64,000 bases of DNA from Salegentibacter_A chungangensis (GTDB lineage Bacteria; Bacteroidota; Bacteroidia; Flavobacteriales; Flavobacteriaceae), in NCBI RefSeq assembly GCF_042678405.1, contig NZ_JBHTLI010000001.1, positions 2,274,568 to 2,338,567 on the forward strand. Direction: 5' to 3'. A program made the position numbers and the translations under genes. The notes under the pieces are model-generated. The model saw nothing but the letters and a program-made list of their open reading frames with translations, was not told the DNA's origin and did not search any database. The number at the start of each line of letters is the position of its first letter. The first letter of the stretch is position 1. This document shows, piece after piece, positions 45,350 to 55,046 of the stretch.

Positions 45350-45368
45350 TGCGAGCCATTGGCCCGCA
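45350..45368 (+). promoter_or_regulatory. Hairpin in 5' leader of hypothetical secreted gene
   Basis: TGCGAGCC and GGCCCGCA form an eight-position stem (seven pairs, one A-C mismatch) with a three-base loop, 15 bases before the ATG at 45384. No T run follows. It may affect translation initiation or be incidental. Confidence 0.3.
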
Positions 45369-45383
45369 TCCAAAATTCTCGTT

Positions 45384-46106
45384 ATGAAAAATTTTTTACT
45401 GGCTTTATTAATTTTAGGTGGAAGTGTTTGTTTCGCACAAGGAAGCGCCAAATCAGAGCTTCCATCAAATAAAAAAATAGTCAAGCAATATGACCTTCAA
45501 GGGAACTGTGTGGTCGATTATTTAGAAAATGAATCCCTGTGCAAAGAGCTCGCCTCTCAATTGGAAAGTACATTAAAACTTAAGTTCGCAGAAGACAACT
45601 CCAAAAACAAGGACCTAAAAGAGCTTTATTCCAAAGCTAAGCTTATCGCTTTCTCCAAAGGAGATTATTTTTCGGCTTTAAAGTATCTTGAGAAAAAGCA
45701 GGCACTTGAAAATGCGAAGGCTTCTCTTTCTATCAAACCTGAAATAGAAAAAGCATATCTGGAAACGATGATGGAGTTAGGTTCCAGCAAGAATGACAGG
45801 TTTAAAAAAGAACTGGAGAATAACCTCTGTGAAAACCTTATTAGCACCTCTCTTGAAACAATAGAAAATGAATTGGAATCCTCGTATACCGCAACTTTTA
45901 TTCCTCCCGGAAATTTGAAAAAGGTAGATACCAAATTAGGAACTGAAGTGAACGAAGAAATAGAATTACATCAAACTCCGGAGACACATGTCTTTCAGAT
46001 CCTTAACACAAGGATGCAACAGCATATACACCTGGCCTATTATGAAGAAGTATATAAACCTGTAATTCATAAAATAAGAAAGCAAAAACTGAAATATCAA
46101 AACTAA
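45384..46106 (+). CDS. Hypothetical secreted protein
   Basis: The 240-residue protein has a signal peptide (FLLALLILGGSVCFAQG) and a mainly helical, charged body rich in Lys, Glu and Leu (SKNKDLKELYSKAKLIAFSK, KASLSIKPEIEKAYLETMME). It has no recognisable domain and two Cys (GNCVVDYLENESLCKELA). It is probably periplasmic. A small membrane protein gene follows on the same strand. I cannot assign a function. Confidence 0.72.
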   Translation: MKNFLLALLILGGSVCFAQGSAKSELPSNKKIVKQYDLQGNCVVDYLENESLCKELASQLESTLKLKFAEDNSKNKDLKELYSKAKLIAFSKGDYFSALKYLEKKQALENAKASLSIKPEIEKAYLETMMELGSSKNDRFKKELENNLCENLISTSLETIENELESSYTATFIPPGNLKKVDTKLGTEVNEEIELHQTPETHVFQILNTRMQQHIHLAYYEEVYKPVIHKIRKQKLKYQN

Positions 46107-46181
46107 GCTAAGAATAGATTTATAAGTCATTTTTTCTTAATTTTAGTTCAGCGAGACTTAAGTCCCGGTAATATCTTATCT

Positions 46182-46706
46182 ATGGAAGATAAAACTGAAC
46201 TACTTGAATCATTCAGCAATAATAAGCTGATCGATATTATTAAGAATTACCGGCAATATGGCTATGATAATAGTTTACGAAAAACAGCCTGCAGAATTCT
46301 TAAAGAAAGAGGAATAAGCATTAATGACCTGAAGCTTACGGGTAACCTTAGAAATGAAAATTTTGAGTCGGCACAGGAATATATTCGCGCCTATCGAAAA
46401 AATTCAAAGCACGCCCTTATATTTTATATAACCACACTTATTCTTAATGTCCTGATTCCTGTTTTTGAAAGGATATCAAGCTTTTACAGCAGTATAGCCC
46501 TGGCCCTAAGCATAATAAGCATCATCCTTTTTTTGTATTGTTTGTTCAGAGCTTTCCAGCATCAGTCTGATTTTTACCGGTTAATAGGAAAAAAGATGGA
46601 CTCTTATGAAGTTCTGGCATTCCTGCTCATAGGTATGCCTTTCTATATATTTATGTACTTCTATTATAAGCACAAATTAAAAGATGAGCTTAAACTCATA
46701 AAATAA
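46182..46706 (+). CDS. Hypothetical membrane protein
   Basis: The 174-residue protein has a soluble N-terminal 75 residues (LLESFSNNKLIDIIKNYRQY...ACRILKERG), which looks like a short helical bundle. Three hydrophobic segments follow, at about residues 87-108, 110-135 and 145-165. I do not recognise a family. It lies between the secreted protein and the serine hydrolase genes on the same strand. Confidence 0.7.
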   Translation: MEDKTELLESFSNNKLIDIIKNYRQYGYDNSLRKTACRILKERGISINDLKLTGNLRNENFESAQEYIRAYRKNSKHALIFYITTLILNVLIPVFERISSFYSSIALALSIISIILFLYCLFRAFQHQSDFYRLIGKKMDSYEVLAFLLIGMPFYIFMYFYYKHKLKDELKLIK

Positions 46707-46733
46707 TCCCTCCTTTAGACGCTATTTATTAAA

Positions 46734-48212
46734 ATGAAGAAAATCAACTTTAGTTACCTCATTGTGTTATTTTTTCTGGTAGCCTGCCAGAATAATTATT
46801 CTGAAACAAAAGAAAATAGCGAAAACCCCTTGATTTCCGAAGTTGAAAATAGTCTTAGTCCCCAAATCCTTTTGGAAAAAGACAGCCTTAAAAGGTTTCA
46901 AATAAGGGACAGAATGGAGTTTTATAATGTTCCGGGAATAAGCATTGCCAAAGTAAGCAAGAACAAGCTGGAATGGAGTAAAGCTTACGGGACAGCGAAT
47001 ACCAGAACAGGTAAAAAAGTTGATACCTCTACACTGTTTCAGGCCGGCTCAATTAGCAAACCTGTCACTGCTTTAGGGGCTTTAAAACTGGTTGAAAATA
47101 ATAAACTGGATCTGGATGAAGACGTAAACAAGTATTTGAAATCCTGGAAAATTCCGGAGAATAAATACACCTCTAAAGAAAAGGTAAGCCTCAGAATGCT
47201 GTTAACACATACGGCAGGTACCAATGTAAGTGGTTTTCCCGGCTATAAACGCAGAGATAGTTTACCTACAACTGCTATGATACTTAATGGCAAAGGAGAT
47301 ACGCCAAAACTGATTGTAGATACCCTGCCAGGAAGCAACTGGAGTTATTCGGGGGGTGGGTATACGGTGATCCAGCAACTTATTGAAGATGTCAGCGGAC
47401 TTCCCTTCGAGGAGTATATGCAAAAAGAGATTCTTGCCCCCTTAGGTATGGAAAACAGTAGTTTTGAACAACCACTTCCCGAAAAGACTGAAAATTTCAG
47501 TGCCGCTTATGATCTGCAAGGGAAAATTATTGACAGCCTGTATCACAACTATCCCGAAAAAGCCGCTGCAGGTCTTTGGACCACGCCTACAGATCTTGCC
47601 AAATACTGTATGGAAATTCAGAAGATCTTAAGTGGTAAAAAATATGGGGTGATCTCCAAATCTATGGCAGGTCAAATGCTTACAAAGCATCAATTTTCCT
47701 GGGGGCTTGGTCCAAGGTTACAGGGAGAAAAAGATTCCCTGATTTTTGCGCACGGTGGAAAAAATGCCGGTTTCACCAATAATCTGCTGGCCTTTGCAAA
47801 TAAAGGGGAAGCACTGATTATTATGACCAATGGTGATAATGGTATCCGGCTTTTTCAGGAGATACAGCGGTCTGTTTCTGAAGTCTACAACTGGAATTTA
47901 GATAAACCCAGGATTGTTAGGGCCACCGAACTTAAACCGGAATTTCTTAGCAAACTCGAAGGCACCTATAAGTATTCAGGACAGACACCAGATGAATATC
48001 TTGTGAAAGTAGTATATACAGACGGAAAACTGAATGTTTATGATCTTCAGGATAATGATAGTCTAGTTTTAACTCCGTTGAACACCAACAATTACGTAGA
48101 CGTTCTAAAGGGAGATGAAATAGTTTTTTCTAATCCCGAAAAAGCTACGATCTCCTTTAAATGGAATAATTCTCAGGATTTTTTTAGAATTGAAAAAGCT
48201 AAGAGCAAGTGA
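46734..48212 (+). CDS. Serine hydrolase lipoprotein, beta-lactamase/PBP4* family
   Basis: The 492-residue protein has a lipoprotein signal (VLFFLVACQNN). Its beta-lactamase-type fold has the nucleophile S106 and K109 in GSISKPVTAL, YSGGGYTVIQQL as the YxN-like motif, and HGGKNAGF as the third box. The last 110 residues form a small beta domain (LEGTYKYSGQTPDEYLVKV). Members cleave D-amino peptides or esters. True beta-lactamase activity is not implied. The stop overlaps the next start by four bases (GTGA), so it is translationally coupled to a GNAT gene. Confidence 0.9.
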   Translation: MKKINFSYLIVLFFLVACQNNYSETKENSENPLISEVENSLSPQILLEKDSLKRFQIRDRMEFYNVPGISIAKVSKNKLEWSKAYGTANTRTGKKVDTSTLFQAGSISKPVTALGALKLVENNKLDLDEDVNKYLKSWKIPENKYTSKEKVSLRMLLTHTAGTNVSGFPGYKRRDSLPTTAMILNGKGDTPKLIVDTLPGSNWSYSGGGYTVIQQLIEDVSGLPFEEYMQKEILAPLGMENSSFEQPLPEKTENFSAAYDLQGKIIDSLYHNYPEKAAAGLWTTPTDLAKYCMEIQKILSGKKYGVISKSMAGQMLTKHQFSWGLGPRLQGEKDSLIFAHGGKNAGFTNNLLAFANKGEALIIMTNGDNGIRLFQEIQRSVSEVYNWNLDKPRIVRATELKPEFLSKLEGTYKYSGQTPDEYLVKVVYTDGKLNVYDLQDNDSLVLTPLNTNNYVDVLKGDEIVFSNPEKATISFKWNNSQDFFRIEKAKSK

Positions 48213-49027
48213 AAGTAAAGTCTCTTGAGAAAACTGATTCCTCAGAAATCATAACCTGTTTTCTGAAAGCTTTTGAGAATTATTATATTCAGTTTCCTAC
48301 TGATCCAGACTACTTCAGAAAAAGATGGAGAGATGCCGGGGTGAGATACGATCTTTCCTATGGCATGTTTGATGGGGATAAACTGGTTGGCTTTATAATT
48401 CACGCAGTCGATCACCGTGTTGGTAAATTGACTGCACATAACACAGGTACAGGGGTTTTACCTGAATACAGAGGCCGTAAATTTGTAGACAAAATCTATG
48501 AATTTGCTATTCCTGACCTAAGGAGAAATGGCATTAAAAAAACCACATTGGAGGTAGTTACAAAAAACACATCTGCCATAAAAGTGTACAAACGAACAGG
48601 GTTCAGCATAAGCAAAACCTATAAATGCTTTAAAGGGTCATTTTTCCATAAGCCTCAAAGACCTGAGGGTCTTACAGAGGTTTTACCAGGTCTTTTCGAT
48701 TGGTCTTTATTAGCAGATCAAAGCCGGTATTCCTGGGACAATCATAGGAAATCCATACAAAATGGTAATTACAAATTCTTTATCCTTGGCCGCCAGATTC
48801 CTCTCGCAGCCTTTATTATTAATCCTGAAACCGGATATATTCCACAAGTACATTGCCTGAAAAACGATGAGAAAACCTGGGAAGACTTATTCGAAGCCAT
48901 TGCTTCAGTCTCCAGCGAAATCAAGATCAACAATGTAGACATTCAGGAAGAAGGTAAAATTCGCCAATTAAAAAGAGCTGGGTTAATCAACCATATAGAC
49001 CAATTTGAAATGGAAAGGATTATTTAA
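48209..49027 (+). CDS. GNAT-family acetyltransferase
   Basis: The 272-residue protein starts at a GTG that overlaps the hydrolase stop. The N-terminal half is a GNAT domain, with FIIHAVDHRVGKLTAHNTGT and the acetyl-CoA pyrophosphate loop VLPEYRGRKFVDKIYEF, then VVTKNTSAIKVYKRTGF. The second half is a diverged GNAT-like repeat without a clear cofactor loop. Substrate is unknown. Coupling to a secreted serine hydrolase suggests a shared pathway, but the reaction cannot be inferred. Confidence 0.87.
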   Translation: MKVKSLEKTDSSEIITCFLKAFENYYIQFPTDPDYFRKRWRDAGVRYDLSYGMFDGDKLVGFIIHAVDHRVGKLTAHNTGTGVLPEYRGRKFVDKIYEFAIPDLRRNGIKKTTLEVVTKNTSAIKVYKRTGFSISKTYKCFKGSFFHKPQRPEGLTEVLPGLFDWSLLADQSRYSWDNHRKSIQNGNYKFFILGRQIPLAAFIINPETGYIPQVHCLKNDEKTWEDLFEAIASVSSEIKINNVDIQEEGKIRQLKRAGLINHIDQFEMERII

Positions 49028-49035
49028 AATAAAAA

Positions 49036-49060
49036 AGGCTGCCCGAAATCGGGCAGCCCT
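49036..49060. terminator. Terminator between GNAT gene and DUF4382 gene
   Basis: GGCTGCCCG (49037-49045) and CGGGCAGCC (49050-49058) form a perfect stem with A runs on one side and CTTT on the other. It works for both convergent genes. Confidence 0.9.
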
Positions 49061-49084
49061 TTAATTATAATGACTTTCTTTTAT

Positions 49085-50038
49085 TTACAGTCCTAATAAA
49101 CCGCTAAGGCTTACCTCTACGGTAGTTTGCGATTGTGCTGTTACATTAAGTCCTAACAGGTCCAGTTCCGATTTTGAAGAAGCTTCTGCCATACCTTCAA
49201 ATTCAAGTGCGGCATCGCTGTCGTTATCAGAATAAGATGCAAAATGCAGCTCATACTCTCCTTCTTCCAGAAAGTGTAATGAGAAATTACCATTTGATTC
49301 ACTCACTACACTACTGTTAACAGCATTAGAGAATCTTGCTCCACTGGCATCAGCCTCTTTTTCAGACTCGCTGTATTCTCCTTTTTTATAGGCAAATACA
49401 AGCATAGTTTCGGCGTCACTGTTCTCCATATTATCTACGGTACCGTTAATTCTTCCGGCATTAAGTGTATTTACAGCTCTAACATTGCCTGCCAGTTCTG
49501 AATTACTTACAAAACTATATTCTCCTTCAGCATTGCTGACAATAGATTTTCTAAGGTCGAAGTCCAGGATAAGTTGATTTTCATCGCTAGCTTTAATTTC
49601 GGCATCATCGCTAATCACAATTTCATTAGCAGAAGTAGCAAGGGCTTTCTTCTCCCCATCAGCGGTTAGAATATAATTCCCCGGAGCTTCTCCGGCTGCA
49701 TCGGTTTCTGAATCCAGCATTAATGTAATGCTTGAGGTTGCACCATTTTTAAGCTGAAGATCTCCTAAATGAAGTGTTTCTCCATTGGTAAGGCTACTAA
49801 TTTCTACTGTGGTTTTCTCAAAACCTTCAATGGCTTTCCCGTTTACCATCACATTGGTAACCGTAACAAAGGCAGCCTGTACATTAGCATCATCTATTGG
49901 AGCATCGGTTAAATACACTTCTGTATTATAAGCCTCAGGATTTTCAGATCCCATATCATCGTTGTCTTCAGAACAAGAGACCATAAAGCTCATAAACAAT
50001 AACATTAATCCTGTTTTGAATACATCTTTTTTATTCAT
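49085..50038 (-). CDS. DUF4382 lipoprotein
   Basis: The 317-residue protein has a lipoprotein signal (LMLLFMSFMVSC) and an N-terminal DUF4382 domain (VYLTDAPIDDANVQAAFVTVTN). A second, carboxypeptidase-regulatory-like beta domain follows (about 195-300, FSLHFLEEGEYELHFASYS). DUF4382 proteins are surface lipoproteins of unknown role in Bacteroidota and other marine bacteria. It stands at the end of the large T9SS cluster but has its own terminator and upstream region. Confidence 0.88.
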   Translation of the reverse strand: MNKKDVFKTGLMLLFMSFMVSCSEDNDDMGSENPEAYNTEVYLTDAPIDDANVQAAFVTVTNVMVNGKAIEGFEKTTVEISSLTNGETLHLGDLQLKNGATSSITLMLDSETDAAGEAPGNYILTADGEKKALATSANEIVISDDAEIKASDENQLILDFDLRKSIVSNAEGEYSFVSNSELAGNVRAVNTLNAGRINGTVDNMENSDAETMLVFAYKKGEYSESEKEADASGARFSNAVNSSVVSESNGNFSLHFLEEGEYELHFASYSDNDSDAALEFEGMAEASSKSELDLLGLNVTAQSQTTVEVSLSGLLGL

Positions 50039-50289
50039 AATCGTCTTTTTTACACCTCTTTTAGTTTAAGGCGTTTGGTTATTACTATTTAATTGTTTTC
50101 AAATAAGACGCCTGGGCGCCAAGTAATAATTTTACATACTTAATTATGTTTTCCACTCACAAAACAAACGAAGTTGAACAAACTGTATTACCATTTTAAG
50201 AAATGTTTAATGTTTCCTTAACTCCTTAAAAAGTCCGATGAATCCGTAAATTTTACCGATAAACTGCAATAAAAGAAGGATTTAAATAA
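50039..50289. other. Intergenic region upstream of DUF4382 gene
   Basis: No gene is visible. It should hold the minus-strand promoter of the DUF4382 gene. CGCCTGGGCG near 50110-50120 is a short perfect palindrome. I found no convincing TAnnTTTG box. Confidence 0.4.
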
Positions 50290-50315
50290 AAAAAGCAGCC
50301 GAAAGGCTGCTTTAA
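50290..50315 (-). terminator. Rho-independent terminator after 1418-residue T9SS gene
   Basis: AAAGCAGCC and GGCTGCTTT form a perfect stem with a four-base loop. The same stem occurs after the next T9SS gene (55004-55025). Confidence 0.9.
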
Positions 50316-50338
50316 ATTTTAAGAATTAAACTTGATTT

Positions 50339-53300
50339 TTACTCAGAAGACAGGATAGTTTTAGAGAAACTTTCTCTGTCTGTATTCACTTTAATGATAT
50401 AAGCCTGACTTGGTCTAACTGTGAATCCAAGACTTAATTGACTAATATCACCTCCGGAAACTTCTTTGAACTTAAAGTTCTGGATCATCTGACCACTTAA
50501 ATTAAAGATCTGAATATTCACATTAGAGGTATAATTAAAGTTATACTTCACTGTTAAATGATCTTTAAATGGTACTGGTGATACACTGAAGCTGCCTGCA
50601 TCGGCCTGTAAAGAAGATGATTCTTCACTGCCACAAGTGCCATTAGGTGCGGTAGTAGCAGCTGATCCTCCAAGCGGACAACCTGCCTGGTTTAGTCCAT
50701 CCAGATAACTTCCAAAAGATCCTGCTTCTCCATTCGCAAACGCATAATTCACGTCTTCTATTAGTGTTTCTATGTCTGAATATGCAAATTCAATATCATC
50801 TTCTCCACTACTACAAGTGTTTAACAATGCTGCCACAGACTGTCGGGCAAGGTTGTAAATACCGCCACCACCTAAATTAAGTGCTTCAAGCAAGGTTAGA
50901 TCTGCATCTTTAAACTCCTGTGGTGCATTAGCAAATACATTTTCATATAATGTACAAGTCTCATATTCTTCACACCATCTGTCGGTATGATTTTTCCAGT
51001 AACCAAGAGTACATCCCTCCTGGGCACATTCCTCTACGGTGACCATAATGGTGGCTGTACCATAGCAAATGTCATCTCCATTGGTGGTTTCACTCCTTAC
51101 ATAATAAGTAGTTGTTCCAACTTCCGGACTAACCACACTGCTTCCAAGTGCATTCATATCATTATCAGCATCTTCCTGAGTTGAATGATAAGTCACTGTA
51201 CCTCCATCTGCAGACACATATAAAGAAAGGTCTACAGACTCTCCATAACAAATAGTATCTGGATTCGTGGTGGTAACGTCAGGATTGTCATACACATAGA
51301 TGGTGAAAGATGCGATACTATAACAGCCTTCATCATCGTCACTGTCATTATCACTTCTTACCCAAATAACATCTGAACCTATATTAACACTAAAGGACAT
51401 TGGAGTTCCTATGGCTCCGGTTTCATTCATCGCATCATTTTCGGAATTATAGAAACTAAGAGTTCCACCATCCGCATCGGTAACTCCATTGTAAAGATCG
51501 AAAGTCTGTGCTCCTGTATCTAAGTCTTCACAATCTGAAAGATCCTGAACCATTAAATCTGGATTATCATAAACTGTAACATCAAATGAAGCAATACTGA
51601 AACATCCTTCTTCACCGTCATTATCGTTGTCGCTGCGGGCCCAAAGTGTTATTGTTCCAAGATCTGCACTATACGCTCCGGGAGTACCTATAGCTCCAGA
51701 TTTGTCCAAAGCGTTTTGTTCAGTTTCATAGAAACTTACGGAACCTCCGTCATCATCAGTTACAGCTGCATTCAGATTAAAGCTTTGTGAACCGGTCATT
51801 CCATCTTCACAGTCCTCTAGATCCTGGACCATAAGATCAGGATTGTCATAAACATAGATGGTGAAAGAGGCAATGCTATAACATCCTTCTTCATCATCAC
51901 TGTCATTATCGCTTCTAACCCAGATAACATCGGAACCTATATTCACGCTGAAGGACATTGGAGTTCCTATGGCTCCGGTTTCATTCATTGCATCAGATTC
52001 AGATTCATAGAAACTAAGTGTTCCTCCATCGGCATCGGTTACTCCGTCATAAAGATCGAAACTTTGAGCGCCGGTCTCTCCATCTTCACAATCTGAAAGA
52101 TCCTGAACCTGAAGATCGGGGTTGTCATAAACTGTCACATCAAAAGATTTGATGGTATAACAGCCTTCTTCTCCGTCATCATCATTATCAAGTCTCACCC
52201 AGAAGGTGTCACCTGCCTGTCCTACACTAACCATTGTCGGATCAGAGATCGCATTTTGAGGTACCAGAGCATCTGCTTCAGAATTGTAAAAACTTAAGCT
52301 TCCGGCATCTTCATTGCTTACTGCATCATTAAGATCAAATTCGGCTGTTTCAGCATCATCAGCCTGGCAGGAAGCAAGATCTTCCACGTCAAAATCAGGA
52401 TTATCGTATACGGTAACATCAAAAGATGCAATTGAATAACAACCTTCTTCACCATCACTATCATTGTCACTGCGTGCCCATAGTGTTGTGGTTCCAAGAT
52501 CGGCACTATACGATTCTGGTGAGCTTATTGCAGGAGTTCCTGCATTGGCATCACCTTCAGATGCATAGAAGCTTGTAGTTCCACTGTCGGCATCTGTTAC
52601 TGCATCATTAAGATCGAAAGTTTGGGCTTCTGTAGTTCCATCTTCGCAATCGGCAAGGTCCTGAACCATAAGATCAGGGTTGTCATAAACAGTAACATCG
52701 AAAGATGCGATACTGAAACAACCTTCCTCTCCGTCATTATCATTGTCGCTACGTGCCCAAAGTGTTGTGGTTCCGAGATCGGCACTATACGATTCCGGTG
52801 AGCTTATTGCCGGGGTTCCGGCCAAAGCATTAGCTTCAGATGCATAAAAACTTGTGGAACCGCTGTCGGCATCTGTTACTGCATCATTAAGATCGAAGCT
52901 CTGTGCTTCAGTTGTTCCATCCTCACAGGCCTCCAGATCCTGAACCATTAGGTCGGGGTTATCGTATACCGTAACCATAAATGATTTTATGGTATGGCAG
53001 TTTTCCTCCCCATCATTATCATTATCCAGCCTCGCCCAGAACTCTTTCGGACTTTCAGCTACTGTTACACTTGCGGATGCTGAGATAGCTCCTGAAGCTC
53101 CCTGAGCATCAGCTAAAGAAGTATAGAAGCTCAATGTCCCTTCTTCTTCATTGCTAATGGCATCATTAAGATCGAAATCTTGTGCTCCGGTAGTACCATC
53201 TTCACAGTCATAAAGGTCTGTAACATCAAAGTCTGGTGATTCATAAATGGTTACGGTCACCATCGCTCTTGGACCTTCACAAAGGTCTACAGTACAGCTT

Positions 53301-54595
53301 GCCCAGTAGGAAGTTGTCTCGGTAAGTGGTCCCGGAGAAAAATCGGCTCCTGTATGAAGTAAGTTGCCTTCTTCAGCGGCATCATACCATTTAACTGTTC
53401 CCTCACAGCCTTCAGCTGTTAAGGTACCATCCCAGGTGTCACAGGCAGCATCGTCTGTAAGTTCAGGTGCTTCCGGTGTGGTATCAATTGTAATTTGGAT
53501 TGGTTTTCCTGGGAAATCCTTCAATTCAGATTGGCTTGAAGAACCTGAAGTACGGGTTCTTACAAAAAGCGTACTTAAGGTAAGACATTCATCCTCCGGA
53601 AAGAATGCAGATATATTCACTGCTCCCTCGGCCCATTGATTGATGGAATACTGGTAAAAATTACCTTCCACGGGATCCTGGAAATAGATGGAAAAAGGCA
53701 CTATGGACTCTACATCATTCTCGGTTCCGAATACGGTTCCTGCTTCAGGGTTCTCAACAATTCTGTATATATATCCACCTCCATCATTTTCGTCCCATTG
53801 CCTCACCACTACTTTGGCTGCTCCTCCTCCGTTGGTGAATTCAATGGTGATCAAAAGATCTCCGAGGGTCCTCCCCCCCTGTTCCCCTAATGAGCTAAAG
53901 GTTCCATCCGGTTCTGCAGTCAAGGGTTTTTGCAGCACCTCAAAGTCTATATAACTACTACCATTGGTCACCTGCCTGTCAGCTGCAAAAGCAAGCCAAA
54001 GATCTCCGTCATTTCCGTAAGTCAGACTGCCATCTGCATAAGAAAAATGCGCAATGGCATTCTGGATCTCATTTTTGTTAGGTGAAGACCCGGTACCCCA
54101 GGTATAGGTGTTGGGATCGTCATTGATCTTGTTCGAACTGGTAAAAATAGTTGGATCATTATTGGTAATATTATCCCTGAAGAAAGTAGTTTGCCCAGGA
54201 TACAAATAAAAATCATCGGGATAAGGCATATCCGGAATTCCCTCTGCAATTCCATCGGAAGCAGATGGGGGGAATACCCCACCCGGGTTTTTATTTTCCG
54301 GATCTGTTCCAAATTCAAAAAGCCAGTCTCCACCGGGTTCGCCATCTACGTTCACATAAGCATTTCCGTCAATATTCAACCCTCCTAGGGGCTGTAATAA
54401 TGGCGCCAGGCCTTTAATATTTTGAGAGAAGACGTCGGTTTGAAATAGAAAAGCTAAAAGAACCAGGAGCATCGTTAAAAGAGAACCGTTGGAAAACAGT
54501 CTCAACTTCATCAGGCTTTTTTGGAAAGCCTTTTGGCAAGCATCATTTTGGACGGAAGCCTTGAAGGCCTTCATCCTACTTGTAATAAGTTCCAT
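50339..54595 (-). CDS. Giant T9SS surface protein with 93-residue repeats and GYWKNH domain
   Basis: The 1418-residue protein has a long N-terminal extension before the hydrophobic signal core (about residues 38-51). An N-terminal module shared with the neighbouring protein follows (GDLWLAFAADRQVTNGSSYI, then SELKDFPGKPI). Next come an Ig-like domain and seven tandem 93-residue repeats (marked DCEDGTT, SFYxS, WARSDND and VYDNPD), then one diverged unit. After these is a Cys-bounded domain starting CTLGYWKNHTDRW. It ends in a type A sorting domain (VSPVPFKDHLTVKYNFNYTS). Asp-rich DNDNDGEE turns suggest calcium binding. It is exported by T9SS and is probably an adhesin or gliding-related surface protein. 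Confidence 0.88.
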   Translation of the reverse strand: MELITSRMKAFKASVQNDACQKAFQKSLMKLRLFSNGSLLTMLLVLLAFLFQTDVFSQNIKGLAPLLQPLGGLNIDGNAYVNVDGEPGGDWLFEFGTDPENKNPGGVFPPSASDGIAEGIPDMPYPDDFYLYPGQTTFFRDNITNNDPTIFTSSNKINDDPNTYTWGTGSSPNKNEIQNAIAHFSYADGSLTYGNDGDLWLAFAADRQVTNGSSYIDFEVLQKPLTAEPDGTFSSLGEQGGRTLGDLLITIEFTNGGGAAKVVVRQWDENDGGGYIYRIVENPEAGTVFGTENDVESIVPFSIYFQDPVEGNFYQYSINQWAEGAVNISAFFPEDECLTLSTLFVRTRTSGSSSQSELKDFPGKPIQITIDTTPEAPELTDDAACDTWDGTLTAEGCEGTVKWYDAAEEGNLLHTGADFSPGPLTETTSYWASCTVDLCEGPRAMVTVTIYESPDFDVTDLYDCEDGTTGAQDFDLNDAISNEEEGTLSFYTSLADAQGASGAISASASVTVAESPKEFWARLDNDNDGEENCHTIKSFMVTVYDNPDLMVQDLEACEDGTTEAQSFDLNDAVTDADSGSTSFYASEANALAGTPAISSPESYSADLGTTTLWARSDNDNDGEEGCFSIASFDVTVYDNPDLMVQDLADCEDGTTEAQTFDLNDAVTDADSGTTSFYASEGDANAGTPAISSPESYSADLGTTTLWARSDNDSDGEEGCYSIASFDVTVYDNPDFDVEDLASCQADDAETAEFDLNDAVSNEDAGSLSFYNSEADALVPQNAISDPTMVSVGQAGDTFWVRLDNDDDGEEGCYTIKSFDVTVYDNPDLQVQDLSDCEDGETGAQSFDLYDGVTDADGGTLSFYESESDAMNETGAIGTPMSFSVNIGSDVIWVRSDNDSDDEEGCYSIASFTIYVYDNPDLMVQDLEDCEDGMTGSQSFNLNAAVTDDDGGSVSFYETEQNALDKSGAIGTPGAYSADLGTITLWARSDNDNDGEEGCFSIASFDVTVYDNPDLMVQDLSDCEDLDTGAQTFDLYNGVTDADGGTLSFYNSENDAMNETGAIGTPMSFSVNIGSDVIWVRSDNDSDDDEGCYSIASFTIYVYDNPDVTTTNPDTICYGESVDLSLYVSADGGTVTYHSTQEDADNDMNALGSSVVSPEVGTTTYYVRSETTNGDDICYGTATIMVTVEECAQEGCTLGYWKNHTDRWCEEYETCTLYENVFANAPQEFKDADLTLLEALNLGGGGIYNLARQSVAALLNTCSSGEDDIEFAYSDIETLIEDVNYAFANGEAGSFGSYLDGLNQAGCPLGGSAATTAPNGTCGSEESSSLQADAGSFSVSPVPFKDHLTVKYNFNYTSNVNIQIFNLSGQMIQNFKFKEVSGGDISQLSLGFTVRPSQAYIIKVNTDRESFSKTILSSE
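51278..53218 (-). repeat. Seven in-frame 279-bp coding repeats
   Basis: Seven units of about 279 bp encode 93 residues each, and a diverged eighth follows at about 51015-51277. Units fall into classes in the order diverged, A, A, diverged, B, A, B. Class A has TTLWARSDND and class B has SDVIWVRSDND. The two B units are exactly 558 bp apart, twice the unit length, which points to duplication of a two-unit block. Confidence 0.9.
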
Positions 54596-55000
54596 AAGAT
54601 AATTAATTAAAGGTTAGTAACTAGATTGTTTAACCGCACATAATGGAAGCAGGTAAATTTGGACAATAGCTAAATTGTTATTTAATATAAATAGCGCCGA
54701 AGGGGGGATAATCATCATTTACGGGGGAGAAAAAATGCAAAATATACCTGAGGTATAACCGTCAAAAAACACGGGGGGAAGTCCAAAATTGATCAGGAAA
54801 ATAAATGATTCCTACATTCAATAGTTCAGTTGGTTAATTCCTGATTATCCAGCTGTAATTCTTTATATAAAAATACGCCAAATCCTCTTGCTTTGTATAT
54901 CGAAAGGGCGATTTTAGCACTGGGTGTTTTCCTGTAAATAATACTATGCTGTTATGACAGTTTTTAAAGATCTCCGGTAGCAAGGTTTTGTAATTGAATA
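54596..55000. other. Leader and promoter region of 1418-residue T9SS gene
   Basis: No gene is visible. On the minus strand CTAACC (plus 54612-54617) lies 16 bases before the ATG, as in two sister genes. G runs are at 54702-54707, 54723-54727 and 54773-54778 (C tracts in the transcript sense). Confidence 0.5.
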
Positions 55001-55025
55001 AAAAAAGCAGCCTTTCGGCTGCTTT
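55001..55025 (-). terminator. Rho-independent terminator after 1068-codon T9SS gene
   Basis: AAAGCAGCC (55004-55012) and GGCTGCTTT (55017-55025) form a perfect stem with a four-base loop, followed by a T run on the minus strand. Confidence 0.9.
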
Positions 55026-55046
55026 AGTTTTATGATTAAACTAACT

